The notes under the pieces: generated by a model
Told to the model about the DNA's origin: nothing
What the model saw: only the letters and a program-made list of their open reading frames with translations
Database searches by the model: none
Shown here: positions 25,034 through 34,695 of the stretch, piece after piece
How positions within the stretch are numbered: position 1 is the stretch's first letter
Layout: each line of letters opens with the position of its first letter
NCBI GenBank assembly: GCA_937894795.1
Contig: CALCQV010000136.1
Location: 1-64,000, forward strand
Direction of reading: 5' to 3'
DNA length: 64,000 nucleotides
From: an uncultured Bacteroidales bacterium
Lineage (GTDB): Bacteria; Bacteroidota; Bacteroidia; Bacteroidales; Lentimicrobiaceae
Made by a program: the position numbers and the translations under genes

Positions 25034-26290
25034 ATGGGAATTAAACTGAGGCTTACTGTAATGAATTTCTTCCAGTTCTTCATCTGGGGTTCTTGGCTTA
25101 TAACAATAGGAGCATACTGGTTCCAGCACAAACAATGGTCGGGTGCTGAATTTGGTGCTATATTCTCAACCATGGGTATATCATCACTTTTTATGCCTGC
25201 CATAGCCGGTATTATAGCCGACAGATGGTTGAGTGCCCAAAAACTTTATGGGATATTTCATCTGGCAGGTGCCGTGATGCTTTTCTTCCTTCCACAGATA
25301 AATGATCCAATACTTTTCTTCTGGGTTATGCTTGTTAATATGATGTTCTATATGCCTACCATAGCCCTCTCAATAACCGTGGCATATAGTTCTTTAAAGA
25401 AGAAGAATCTTGATATAGTTACTGTTTATCCGCCAATCCGTGTTTGGGGAACTATTGGATTTATCGTGGCAATGTGGACGGTTAGCCTGCTCCATATCGA
25501 AACATCGGCTCTACAATTTTATATTGCATCGGGAGCTTCGCTGTTTTTAGGCATCTACGCATTTACTCTGCCCGATTGTCCACCGGCCCCAATTGCCTTA
25601 GGCAAAAAATCATTTGTTAATGCCTTGGGGTTAAATGCATTTGCGCTCTTCAAGAATTACAAAATGGCTGTGTTCTTCATATTTGCCATGTTATTAGGTG
25701 CGGCATTGCAGCTGACGAATATGTATGGCGACACCTTCCTTCATGATTTCAAAAATATACCTGCATATCAGAACCTTATTGCGGTTAAATATCCGGCAAT
25801 CATTATGTCGATATCACAGATGTCTGAAACCTTGTTTATCCTGACTATACCCTTCTTCCTCAAAAGATTTGGAATTAAAAATGTTATGCTTTTCAGTATG
25901 GTGGCATGGGTGCTCCGATTTGGATTGTTCGGTGTAGGTAATCCGGCTGATGGTCTATGGATGATTATTCTTTCATGTATTATTTATGGTATGGCATTTG
26001 ACTTCTTCAATATTTCAGGATCACTCTATGTGGAAACGCAGAGTAATCCAAGTATAAGGGCCAGTGCACAGGGATTGTTCATGATGATGACCAACGGATT
26101 TGGTGCCTTTTTTGGAAGTTTCCTTAGCGGAATCATTATTGATAAGTATTATTTGTTGGAGGATGGTTCCAAAGACTGGCCGGGAATATGGTTTGCCTTT
26201 GCCGGTTATGCTTTAGTAGTTACTGTTTTATTCGCCGTATTATTCCGCCATAAGCACAATCCGGCTGATTTCACTCAGGTAAAGAGCTGA
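25034..26290 (+). CDS. Nucleoside permease, NupG-like major facilitator
   Basis: This protein has about 12 membrane helices. The start LRLTVMNFFQFFIWGSWLI, the IADRWLSAQ loop and the VYPPIRVWGTIGFI motif are hallmarks of the nucleoside:H+ symporter (NHS) family that includes NupG and XapB. It should import nucleosides across the inner membrane, and the salvage kinase udk in the same window would use the uridine. The chosen ATG is at 25034. A GTG two codons upstream (25028) is the alternative and gives 420 residues. A weak TACCTTTA box precedes it. It lies opposite a minus-strand Pmp3-like gene across a hairpin-rich gap. Confidence 0.88.
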   Translation: MGIKLRLTVMNFFQFFIWGSWLITIGAYWFQHKQWSGAEFGAIFSTMGISSLFMPAIAGIIADRWLSAQKLYGIFHLAGAVMLFFLPQINDPILFFWVMLVNMMFYMPTIALSITVAYSSLKKKNLDIVTVYPPIRVWGTIGFIVAMWTVSLLHIETSALQFYIASGASLFLGIYAFTLPDCPPAPIALGKKSFVNALGLNAFALFKNYKMAVFFIFAMLLGAALQLTNMYGDTFLHDFKNIPAYQNLIAVKYPAIIMSISQMSETLFILTIPFFLKRFGIKNVMLFSMVAWVLRFGLFGVGNPADGLWMIILSCIIYGMAFDFFNISGSLYVETQSNPSIRASAQGLFMMMTNGFGAFFGSFLSGIIIDKYYLLEDGSKDWPGIWFAFAGYALVVTVLFAVLFRHKHNPADFTQVKS

Positions 26291-26439
26291 TCTCAACTCT
26301 CTTCATCTAATTTATAATTTTAGTTGGCTAAACAGCCAATCAATACTTCATTTCCGGTAACCTGGTACATGAAAGCCCGGAAGTGTTTAATCTATATTTT
26401 TCTCGTGTAAATACCAGATATATTAGGGAGCTATTTTAC

Positions 26440-26541
26440 TCACCTCCAGTTCACCTCCAGTATAACTCCAGTTCAAGTGGTGTAAACTGATGTCCTGACT
26501 GGAGCTGAACTGGAGGTGAACTGGAGGTGAACTGGAGGTGA
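26440..26541. repeat. Second inverted repeat of 11-bp units (core CCTCCAGT / ACTGGAGG)
   Basis: The left arm has three 11-bp units starting at 26440, 26451 and 26462 (TCACCTCCAGT twice, then ATAACTCCAGT). After a 25-base spacer the right arm has four units starting at 26498, 26509, 26520 and 26531 (ACTGGAGCTGA, then three copies of ACTGGAGGTGA). It continues into CCAAATGGATCA, the inverted and slightly changed flank of the element at 6181. The last 23 bases of this side match the inverted left side of the first element at 20 positions. Confidence 0.9.
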
Positions 26542-26608
26542 ACCAAATGGATCATTATTTTACAGTATTTCAAGCAAAGCAGATCACATTAAATATTGAG
26601 ATAAAAAA

Positions 26609-26638
26609 AACACCTGCCGGTTTTGACAAGCAGGTGTT
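26609..26638. terminator. Bidirectional terminator between nucleoside permease and Pmp3-like gene
   Basis: A perfect 9-bp stem (AACACCTGC with its complement) encloses a 12-nt loop, with an A run before and a T run close after. It can serve both converging genes. Confidence 0.8.
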
Positions 26639-26712
26639 GAGTCTTTTTCAAACAAATCAATCAGCCTTCAAAGCAGAAACTGACCAATAGCTTTTACTCT
26701 AATGAGTTATGT

Positions 26713-27063
26713 TTACTTCAGAATATGATAAAGAGCATGGATTAGACCAGGTAAGAAGAACAGAAGAGTAAGAATCAAATTTACCCAGAATGGTGTTCCA
26801 AATTCCCTGTATAATAAGTATACAGCTAAAGGTGGAATGAAAAGGGCAATGATAACCAATAATAGTGTATCAGTATCCGATGCCGGATTGGTTGCTTCAG
26901 TTGCTGGTGCTAATACTGCAACTTCGGTGTTGCTGTTTGCAACAACTTCATTTTTAGCCTGATCTTTTTTACCCGCGAAAGCAGCATCAGCTACGTTTAC
27001 CATGCCAAACATAAAAAAGACAAGAAGAAATGCGATCGTCAATTTTGGTGTAATAATTTTCAT
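26713..27063 (-). CDS. Pmp3/YqaE-family small membrane protein
   Basis: This protein of 116 residues starts at the ATG at 27063. A further upstream ATG at 27126 would add 21 residues and overlap the divergent gene, so it is rejected. It has a signal peptide-like N-terminus (KIITPKLTIAFLLVFFMFG), an Ala/Asn/Thr-rich linker (about residues 32-60) and a C-terminal pair of helices with the Pmp3 (UPF0057) pattern LLLVIIALFIPPLAVYLL. Canonical Pmp3 proteins are about 55 residues and affect membrane potential and salt tolerance. The exported N-terminal extension is a common Bacteroidota variant. The exact role is unknown. Confidence 0.82.
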   Translation of the reverse strand: MKIITPKLTIAFLLVFFMFGMVNVADAAFAGKKDQAKNEVVANSNTEVAVLAPATEATNPASDTDTLLLVIIALFIPPLAVYLLYREFGTPFWVNLILTLLFFLPGLIHALYHILK

Positions 27064-27112
27064 AATTTTATTGAGGTTAAGTTTAACATAAAATCTTGAG
27101 GGATTAAAATTA

Positions 27113-28006
27113 ATGAATAATTTCAAGCACTTCGCCTATTTGTGTGTTTTTTTTATCAGTTCTGTTAATTGCGGCATAGCACAGCAATCAGTATTAACAG
27201 GTGTTATTGCAGTTGGTAAAACATCATATATGAAGTATGAGATTAATTATCAACTGAATAAGAACAATATTGTTTCAGGATATTCTATAAGTGATTTGAA
27301 TGGGAGTGAAGAAACAAAGGCAAGAATAACAGGTGTTTTTAACCGGAAAAAGCGGACAATGGTCTTTGAGGAGGTAGGGATCATAAGTACCAAATCAAAA
27401 ACACCGGTTGATGAATTCTGTTTAATGCGGGTAAAAGGTAAATTCGAGAAGAAATCAGGAAAGAATATTTACACCGGGAAATTTGATTCATATTGTCGTA
27501 ATCCTAAAGTGGCCTGTGACTCAGGTACCATTGTCCTAATGACTGATAATGATATTAAAGAACTGAGTACAAAGGTTGTAAAGGCTATACAGAAAGCTCC
27601 TGTAAGTGATAGTGTAAAAAAGGCACTTGAGCCGGCACCTGATACAACCAAATGGGTACGTAAGGTGTATGATCTTCAGGCAAATTCGGAAACGGAAATT
27701 AAGTTAAACTCTGATTTTGTGATATTGGAACTTGTAGATGATAGATTTCAGGATGGTGATAGAGTAACCATAATGGAGAATGACAAGATTATACTGCAGG
27801 ATTTTGAATTGACAAACCAGGTAAAAACCATAAAGTTTCCCTTAGAAGGAGACCAACAAAAATTAACGGTTACTATTATGGCTGCCGATGAAGGATCTAT
27901 TGCCCTTACTACCATTAAAGCGGTATTAAAGAATGGGAAACAGAGTAATCTGATCAATGCAAGTTTGAATAAGGGACAACTCATTAAATTGACACTTGTA
28001 AAATAG
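27113..28006 (+). CDS. Secreted protein of unknown function
   Basis: This 297-residue protein has a signal peptide (residues 1-23, GIAQ cleavage-like site). The N-terminal half (about residues 28-135) is a beta-rich domain with a K-rich strand pattern. The C-terminal part (about residues 180-295) resembles an immunoglobulin-like or F5/8-like beta-sandwich and includes the VTIMENDKIILQDFELTN and PLEGDQQKLTVTIMAADEGS stretches seen in Bacteroidota surface proteins. No T9SS sorting domain, catalytic motif or repeat is visible. It overlaps the upstream region of the divergent Pmp3-like gene but not its coding part. Confidence 0.75.
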   Translation: MNNFKHFAYLCVFFISSVNCGIAQQSVLTGVIAVGKTSYMKYEINYQLNKNNIVSGYSISDLNGSEETKARITGVFNRKKRTMVFEEVGIISTKSKTPVDEFCLMRVKGKFEKKSGKNIYTGKFDSYCRNPKVACDSGTIVLMTDNDIKELSTKVVKAIQKAPVSDSVKKALEPAPDTTKWVRKVYDLQANSETEIKLNSDFVILELVDDRFQDGDRVTIMENDKIILQDFELTNQVKTIKFPLEGDQQKLTVTIMAADEGSIALTTIKAVLKNGKQSNLINASLNKGQLIKLTLVK

Positions 28007-28105
28007 TATCCAGATAACTATAGTGGGATTTTGCATATCAGCAATCACATTCCATACATAATAAAATAAATTTAAGTGTCGGGTTGAAAAGCATACAATA
28101 ATTGT

Positions 28106-28113
28106 TATTTTTG
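28106..28113 (+). promoter_or_regulatory. Promoter for the PKD-protein gene (TTG-N19-TATTTTTG)
   Basis: TATTTTTG matches TAnnTTTG and has a TTG at 28084-28086 with the consensus 19-base spacing. The start codon lies 42 bases downstream. Confidence 0.6.
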
Positions 28114-28155
28114 TTTCTAAGAGTCATGTTACTAACTCATTAACGGCACAGAATT

Positions 28156-31100
28156 TTGAAGAAAGCAATACTTATACTCATTTTGACTTCAGCAGTGCTG
28201 ATGGTCAATGCGCAAAAGCAGGCAAATTATTGGTATTTTGGTGATCATGCCGGACTTAGTTTCAGCATGGGGCCTCCATCTGCACTAACAAACGGAGTAT
28301 TAGATACCGGAGAGGGTTGTTCTTCTATCTCCACATCGGCAGGTTCTCTGGAATTCTATACAGATGGTCGTTTTGTGTATAACCGGAATCATCAGCAAAT
28401 GCCTAATGGAAGTGGTTTGTATGGGCACTCTTCAAGTACCCAATCGGGTATTATTGTGCCGAAACCGGGTAGTACAACAGAATATTATATATTCACAGTA
28501 GATGCTGCAGATAATGGTCTCGCCAATGGATTATGTTACTCAAAGGTTGATATGTCATTGGCAGATGGGCTTGGCGATGTTGTTACCACTGAAAAGAACA
28601 TTTCACTGGTACCATTGGCCTGTGAAAAGGTTACAGCCGTTGGACATAGCGATGGGCAAACGTATTGGGTGATTACTAAAAAATGGGGTAACAATGAAAT
28701 TTACGCATACAGAATTACCTATGATGGTGTGGTAACAACCCCCGTTGTTAGTGCAACAGGACCCCCAATTACCGGAAATATTGGGCAGGCATCGAAAGGC
28801 TATTTAAAAGTATCACCTGACGGTACAAAAATAGCAGCAGCCAATAACACTGATTTTTCAGTAGTTATCTATAATTTTGATAATTCAACGGGTGTTGTTA
28901 CACACCTGGTTACTGATGCTACTTATGTAAGTCCGGGAGGTTATGATCCGGGCGGTCCTTATGGTGTTGAATTCGCACCCAATAGTAAACGGCTTTATAT
29001 TGGTGAATGGAAAGCTAACCGGAGAATACAGCAATATGATCTTACTTCGGGTGATCCGGCCACCATCCTTAGTTCAAGGGTTGTTGTGGCATCAGTGGGT
29101 CAAAGTTCTGATCCTATTGGAGCACTCCAGCTCGGACCTGATAACCGGTTGTATATAGCCCGTATGGGGTCTGGGTATCTTTCCAGAATTAACCAACCTA
29201 ACAATCTTGGCGCTGCATGCGAATTTGTTGAAAATGCAGTCAATCTGGCAGGAAAGGAATCCACCTATGGCCTTCCACCTTTTATACAGTCATTCTTTTA
29301 CCTGACTGTGGATTTTTATTGGGATGATCCTGCTTGTGATGGCTATTATACACAGTTCTATGCCAGTGCATCTGACACTCCCGACTCCCTGCAATGGACA
29401 TTTCCCGATGGGTCCCACTCAACAGAGATGAACCCCACGTATATGTTCCCGGGGATTGGATTATACAATGTAACACTAAAAATTTGGATTTACGGACAAT
29501 CAAAGACCGTGATGCGCTTTGTTCAGGTAAGATCGAATCCTGATATCACTCTTATTAATGATACTACCATTTGTGCCAGCGAAGCCTTTTATATTGATCC
29601 GGGTGAATATAGTTCATACCTATGGCAAAATGGATCAACGGATCCCACCATATTAACCGATACCACAGGATGGTATTGGTGCGAGATTGCCAATGAATGG
29701 GGCTGTACCGCCATTGACTCCACTTATATTATTGTAAATCCGAACCCTGATGTTAATGCCGGTTCCGATTTCAGTATCAATGAAGGTGAAAGCACAACAC
29801 TACAGGGTGAGGTAACCGGAGGTTCAGGAAACTATTCCTATATGTGGCAACCGGCGGCACTACTGTTAAATCCGAATATTCTGCAACCGGTAACCATAGT
29901 GATGAATACCACCACTACCTTCACTTTAACAGTTACCGATTTAAATACCGGTTGTATTGGAATATCTGATGTTTTGGTAACAGTTATAGGTGGTGTGCTT
30001 GCATGCAATGTATCAGCTGACCCTTCTACAGTATGCAGTGGTGAACAAACGCAACTCCATGCCCTGGCTTATGGAGGTACTGGCACCTTTACCTATTCAT
30101 GGACATCCAATCCGCCAGGCTTTACTTCCAACATCCCTAATCCAGTGGTAGTACCCGGTCAAACCACAACCTACATCTTAACAGTTGAAGATGGTGAGAA
30201 CTTGGTAACTGACGATATAGTTGTATACGTTAATCCTCTTCCTGTTCCCAATGCCGGAGCAGATCAGAGTATAACTTATAGCACCACAACTGTACTTCAG
30301 GGTAGTGCATCTCAAGGCATAGGTCCATATGCATATCACTGGGAACCTGCTGATAAGCTGGTTTCAGCAAACATGCAAAATCCTACAACGGTTAATCTTT
30401 ATGAAGCCACCGTATACAGCCTTGAGGTAACAGATCTGACAACCGGTTGTGTGAGCGGTCAACCCGATCTTGTGATGGTATCATTAGAGGGGAATGCCCT
30501 GACCGTTAATCCTTCAGCCATGCCTGATGCAGTGTGCGCCGGAGAAACAGTGCAATTGATCTCACTCGCCAGCGGTGGTACAAATAACTATACGTATTCA
30601 TGGACCTCCAATCCTCCGGGATTCACTTCAAATCAGGAACAACCGACAGCAACGCCACTAATTAACACTGTATATACTGTGGTTGTAAATGACGGGGTCA
30701 ATAGCAAAACAGGAACTGTAGCGGTTACCGTAAATCAACTACCGCTCATAAGCCTGCTTCCGGCAAATGATCCCAAAATTCAGATCATTAGTCCTACTGA
30801 AATTGGGGTATGTGTATTTGATTCTGTTACTATTGATGCCGGAAACCCGGGTTCCTCATATTTATGGAGCAATGGCTCAATTGATCAAACAATTACAATT
30901 CAAACTTCAGGCATTAGTTTTGACCTTCAAGAGTATGATGTAGAAGTTACCAATCAGTTAACGGGTTGTTCAAACACCTCAACAATCACTGCCTATTTTA
31001 CATTCACAAATTGCAGTTATGGTATTGAAGAAAACAAATCAGAGAATTCATTGCAGGTTTATCCCAATCCCTCCACTGATGGTATATTTAACTATCTGAT

Positions 31101-31296
31101 ACTTGGCTTAAAAGGGGAGGTAATGATTGAAGTATATACCGCTCATGGCGATTTGATTTTTTCAGAAGCACTCTTCCTGAATGCAGGCGCTACCTACAAA
31201 TCAACTCTGAATTTAGGTAATATTGGCAAGGGAGTGTTTTACCTGCGATTAACCAACGCAGAGACAGTGATTCTGAAAAAGCTGATCATGCAATAA
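28156..31296 (+). CDS. T9SS-secreted PKD-repeat surface protein
   Basis: This 1046-residue protein begins at a TTG (28156), directly followed by a normal signal peptide (KKAILILILTSAVLMVNAQ). Residues 20-400 are propeller-like and open with NYWYFGDHAGLSFS, a start common in Bacteroidota secreted proteins. Residues 410-490 form a PKD domain (PTYMFPGIGLYNVTLKI). Several Ig/PKD-like modules follow, two of which share the element YSWTSNPPGFTSN near residues 650 and 815, so they are recent duplicates. The last 80 residues are a T9SS type A sorting domain (LQVYPNPSTDG start, KKLIM end). It should be exported and attached to the cell surface. No catalytic residues are evident. Confidence 0.85.
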   Translation: MKKAILILILTSAVLMVNAQKQANYWYFGDHAGLSFSMGPPSALTNGVLDTGEGCSSISTSAGSLEFYTDGRFVYNRNHQQMPNGSGLYGHSSSTQSGIIVPKPGSTTEYYIFTVDAADNGLANGLCYSKVDMSLADGLGDVVTTEKNISLVPLACEKVTAVGHSDGQTYWVITKKWGNNEIYAYRITYDGVVTTPVVSATGPPITGNIGQASKGYLKVSPDGTKIAAANNTDFSVVIYNFDNSTGVVTHLVTDATYVSPGGYDPGGPYGVEFAPNSKRLYIGEWKANRRIQQYDLTSGDPATILSSRVVVASVGQSSDPIGALQLGPDNRLYIARMGSGYLSRINQPNNLGAACEFVENAVNLAGKESTYGLPPFIQSFFYLTVDFYWDDPACDGYYTQFYASASDTPDSLQWTFPDGSHSTEMNPTYMFPGIGLYNVTLKIWIYGQSKTVMRFVQVRSNPDITLINDTTICASEAFYIDPGEYSSYLWQNGSTDPTILTDTTGWYWCEIANEWGCTAIDSTYIIVNPNPDVNAGSDFSINEGESTTLQGEVTGGSGNYSYMWQPAALLLNPNILQPVTIVMNTTTTFTLTVTDLNTGCIGISDVLVTVIGGVLACNVSADPSTVCSGEQTQLHALAYGGTGTFTYSWTSNPPGFTSNIPNPVVVPGQTTTYILTVEDGENLVTDDIVVYVNPLPVPNAGADQSITYSTTTVLQGSASQGIGPYAYHWEPADKLVSANMQNPTTVNLYEATVYSLEVTDLTTGCVSGQPDLVMVSLEGNALTVNPSAMPDAVCAGETVQLISLASGGTNNYTYSWTSNPPGFTSNQEQPTATPLINTVYTVVVNDGVNSKTGTVAVTVNQLPLISLLPANDPKIQIISPTEIGVCVFDSVTIDAGNPGSSYLWSNGSIDQTITIQTSGISFDLQEYDVEVTNQLTGCSNTSTITAYFTFTNCSYGIEENKSENSLQVYPNPSTDGIFNYLILGLKGEVMIEVYTAHGDLIFSEALFLNAGATYKSTLNLGNIGKGVFYLRLTNAETVILKKLIMQ

Positions 31297-31647
31297 GACA
31301 TAATTGCGCCATTTTATTCTTGTAATCATTTTAAACATGGAGGTACACTGTTTCGACCTCCACTGCATTAGTAAGCCAAAATAACATTCTGAAGATACTC
31401 AGGGTTATTCTGCAACGGCAGAGCTGTGTTTGGCATTAGCTTTTCTTCTGCTGATTCCCAATTAATTGTGAATAATTACATCAGTCATAATAATGACCGT
31501 ACGATCTATTTCTGCATTATTTAACCGGCGTCAAACCAAACTACGATAACCAGATTATCCAATAAGTACAAGATGTTTATGTCCGTAGAGCTGACTTCAA
31601 ACCCAATTACAATAACTAGATTATTTCCAGGATATGAATTCAGTAAC
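31297..31647. other. Intergenic gap between converging genes
   Basis: This 351-base stretch has a small hairpin at 31339-31361 (GGAGGT, 11-nt loop, ACCTCC) without a T run. It also has a degenerate direct repeat of about 29 bases at 31529-31557 and 31597-31625 (about 24 matches). No gene or strong terminator is visible. Confidence 0.5.
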
Positions 31648-34347
31648 CTATTCAATTACTATTTCATCAGCAAAGATGAATGAAGGGTTGCCCGGCGCCT
31701 GATGTGAGGGAGGTAAATGACCGGGATAATGGGCAATAATCCTCAGGTACCTGGTAGTGATTTTGCTTAAGCTACACCTGAAGTTATGTATGATGGTTCC
31801 CGAACGGTTCTGTGGGATGTCATGGGTAACTAAACCTGCTGTGTGATAATTTAATCCGTCATCTGACACGAGTACTTCAACATTTACGGGTAGCAGGATC
31901 CATGAATAGAAATTCTGCAAAAAGTCAATTGACACGGTATTTATAGGAGTTGCATCACCAAAACTAAGTTCTATATCCAGATCCTGGCCTTGGTAGCCTT
32001 GCCAGCGGCCATCATAAAATGAGAAGGAACCTTTCAATCCGTCTAGCAATCCTGATTCTCCACCTGCTGCATAAGCCGGGTTATAAGAACTGAACTTACT
32101 GTTTAACCGGTATAGTTTTCCGATACCCTTATGGAAAAGAATGTTTCTTGAGGTGACTATTCCCGGCTCACTATCATTCACTACCGCAGCTTTGACCATT
32201 GTATTCCTTTTTATCAAAAGAGGTTCAGAATAAATAGAGGAAGATGGCAAAGGCTCTGTTCCATCAATGGTGTATGCTATTTGCCTGTCATTAAAGGTTG
32301 TGTACAGGATAACAGGCATTGCTCCATCAGTCAAATTAAGGGAGTTTTCAATGAACACCCTGTTTTCTATGTTTGCAAGGTTCCCGGCAAGCTTATTATA
32401 GTCGTTCAGGTTTTTATCCAGCCACCATGCACGGTTTTCATTCTGCCAAAGCCTGATATATTCTTTCTTGATGGAGAATAAATCATTGGTTAACTGAGGG
32501 ATTTCAGAGCGAACCTCCCTGATAAGCTGCTGATCACCTGTTTGTATGATTTCATGCAACTTAAGCCTCAGTAGATTCTTCCGGGCAGAAAAGGCAATCC
32601 TGTCGAGTGCAAGCAGAGCATTGCTTACCATATTCCTGTTTTCGGGGATCTCTTCTTTTAACGCTTCCAACCTTGGCTTGATTATTTCAACCCTGCCAAG
32701 TATTTTCCAGTTTGCCTCAGCAGCGATATTAGTTGTATTCTCCGTATTAAAGTCCAGAGGGTCCTGCCAGAATGACCATTCATTCAGAATGTCCTTTGCA
32801 GGAATATTCCTGAGGCTGTCAATAGATAAAAGGATATCTGTTACCCCATCTTTTTGGAAAAAGAGTCTATCGAAACACTTGTTAAAAAGTGCAAGCTTAT
32901 TATTTCGTTCAGCAATTGCCTGATTTCCCGTTGAGTTAGGAGCAGGATTCCATGAACATTCAGCACCCCAGGCCAGACCATGCCAGTTACTGTTAAAGAG
33001 ATTATGTCCGTTGTCGTCCCAAGCTGTATTAATCATACCCATAGCTCCCAGTTTGTAGCCATCGCGCACATAGTTGGATATGTTGACCGCAGCATTGTTC
33101 ATACCGGGCCATACTTCATTCCAGCAGCTAACTCCCGGTGCCACCAGGAAATCAAAGCCTGAATTTTTGAAAGGAAGGATAACATCATCAAAACTCTCCG
33201 CTGCATGGTAGCCCCATGAAAGGATAATCAGATCGGGAGGCAGTTTATTAATTATACCGGGGTTATTAACTGCTATGTCTCCCCACATCATCAGTCGTTT
33301 CCCATAAGGTTTTATCAAGTCATTGATCCTGTTGATGTGATATGCGTATATTCCATCAACCCCAATCTCTTGAGCCATTTTTTTTGATTTGCCATCCCCA
33401 AGACCAAAAGTTTCATCACAGTTAATATTGAAGAAGGGACTACTATATGAAGGTATGATTTCCGAATAGACGTTTTTCAGGAAATCATAAGTTGCCTCAT
33501 CAGAAGGGTTGAGAATATCGCTGCTTTCAGCCATATTTTCATAGAAAGGAATCCCAAGGATTTTAGCCATGTGACCGAACGACTGGAAATTGCCAATAAC
33601 ATCTATGTGGTAATGTGAAGCATAGGCTGATAATTCTGCGATTTCTTCTTTAGTTAATCCGTCAGCCGGTGCAATATCGGGATACTGTTCCAGCCTGAAA
33701 ACATGCTCAGTGTACAGAGTAAAAAAGTTCTGCTTAAATTCCGACATTTTCCTTATACACTCTTTCAGGAAGTCAACCGTAGGTATTGGCCCCCTGCTGA
33801 TATCGTCCATCCATCCTCTGTATCTCAATGAAGGCCAATCGGTTATAGTTAAAAGGGGCAGTATATTATCTTTCCAGTTGCCCCGAATCAGCTGTTTCAG
33901 TGTCTGGACACCATAAAAAAGGCCGGCTTCTGTTTCTGCAGCTACTATAATCCTTTGAGATGAAATCTTTAAGATATACCCTTCATCCCTGGCTATTGCC
34001 GGTAATATTAATCCTTCTTTATTGATAAGCTTTGCAAGTTCCCTGTCTCTGCTAATAATACCAAGCACTATATCCGCTTTGGGCAGCTTATTTGTAACTG
34101 AAACATTCACGATACCAGAGGATAATAATTGATCAGTCAGGTTGTTTGCAGCAAAAAGGGTCTCTTTATTACCCTCATCTGCAACATAAACTTGCATTTT
34201 ATTCCTCAACAGATAACTTCCATTATCAAAATCAACTACTTTAGGCTGTGGAGATATGAACAGTGTGTTTTGTGAACAGGTCCTATAAGGCAAAAAGAAA
34301 ATGATTATAAACCCCACAAACAGGGTTTTAAAACACCGTAATAGCAT
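31648..34347 (-). CDS. GH20 beta-N-acetylhexosaminidase with accessory domains
   Basis: This 899-residue protein starts at the ATG at 34347, because an upstream ATG at 34392 would lie before a TACCTTCG box. It has a signal peptide, a GH20 N-terminal alpha/beta domain (about residues 30-150), and the catalytic TIM barrel from RYRGWMDDISRG onward. The acid/nucleophile-assisting pair lies in NINCDETFGLG near residue 300. A chitobiase-like C-terminal strand set (TIDGTEPLPSSS) and an F5/8 type C-like carbohydrate-binding domain finish the protein. The enzyme removes terminal GlcNAc or GalNAc from chitin fragments, glycoproteins or peptidoglycan. There is no T9SS domain, so it is periplasmic or secreted otherwise. 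Confidence 0.9.
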   Translation of the reverse strand: MLLRCFKTLFVGFIIIFFLPYRTCSQNTLFISPQPKVVDFDNGSYLLRNKMQVYVADEGNKETLFAANNLTDQLLSSGIVNVSVTNKLPKADIVLGIISRDRELAKLINKEGLILPAIARDEGYILKISSQRIIVAAETEAGLFYGVQTLKQLIRGNWKDNILPLLTITDWPSLRYRGWMDDISRGPIPTVDFLKECIRKMSEFKQNFFTLYTEHVFRLEQYPDIAPADGLTKEEIAELSAYASHYHIDVIGNFQSFGHMAKILGIPFYENMAESSDILNPSDEATYDFLKNVYSEIIPSYSSPFFNINCDETFGLGDGKSKKMAQEIGVDGIYAYHINRINDLIKPYGKRLMMWGDIAVNNPGIINKLPPDLIILSWGYHAAESFDDVILPFKNSGFDFLVAPGVSCWNEVWPGMNNAAVNISNYVRDGYKLGAMGMINTAWDDNGHNLFNSNWHGLAWGAECSWNPAPNSTGNQAIAERNNKLALFNKCFDRLFFQKDGVTDILLSIDSLRNIPAKDILNEWSFWQDPLDFNTENTTNIAAEANWKILGRVEIIKPRLEALKEEIPENRNMVSNALLALDRIAFSARKNLLRLKLHEIIQTGDQQLIREVRSEIPQLTNDLFSIKKEYIRLWQNENRAWWLDKNLNDYNKLAGNLANIENRVFIENSLNLTDGAMPVILYTTFNDRQIAYTIDGTEPLPSSSIYSEPLLIKRNTMVKAAVVNDSEPGIVTSRNILFHKGIGKLYRLNSKFSSYNPAYAAGGESGLLDGLKGSFSFYDGRWQGYQGQDLDIELSFGDATPINTVSIDFLQNFYSWILLPVNVEVLVSDDGLNYHTAGLVTHDIPQNRSGTIIHNFRCSLSKITTRYLRIIAHYPGHLPPSHQAPGNPSFIFADEIVIE

Positions 34348-34695
34348 AGCTTTAACAATTAGACAACGAAGGTAATTAATTGCTTCAAACATCTCAAGGA
34401 ATCAGAAAAACTGCCACAGGTTGATTATAATGCATGCAATATGACAGTTTGCAACTTGATGGATAAAAATGCCTGATTTTACGATATATAAATCAGCATC
34501 TGTTGTATCACCTATTTCAAGTACTTTTCATCCTGTGAAATTAAAAACCGGGTAAGCGGTTTTCATTGACAGTATAAGTGGAAAAAGAAGATATTTCATT
34601 GCAGAAAAAAATTATCCTTTAACCGGTAAAAGTGACTTTCAATCTGTTGCAGTGATTTTCAAAATTTACTATTTTCACAGCATAATTAGCTCCCT
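34348..34695. other. Divergent control region between GH20 and papain-like protease
   Basis: This 348-base region should hold both promoters. A TACCTTCG near-match on the minus strand (about 34363-34370) may serve GH20. No clean TAnnTTTG box was found for the plus-strand gene. Nothing else is recognisable. Confidence 0.4.

Larger units (their letters stand above)
26291..26712. other. Convergent intergenic region with second hairpin repeat
   Basis: This 422-base gap between converging genes contains the 11-bp-unit inverted repeat at 26440-26541 and the terminator at 26609-26638. The first 140 bases show nothing recognisable. Confidence 0.7.

Noticed and set aside
27064..27126. Upstream ATG at 27126 for the Pmp3-like gene
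   Set aside because: It would overlap the start of the divergent gene and put 21 polar residues before a normal signal peptide.
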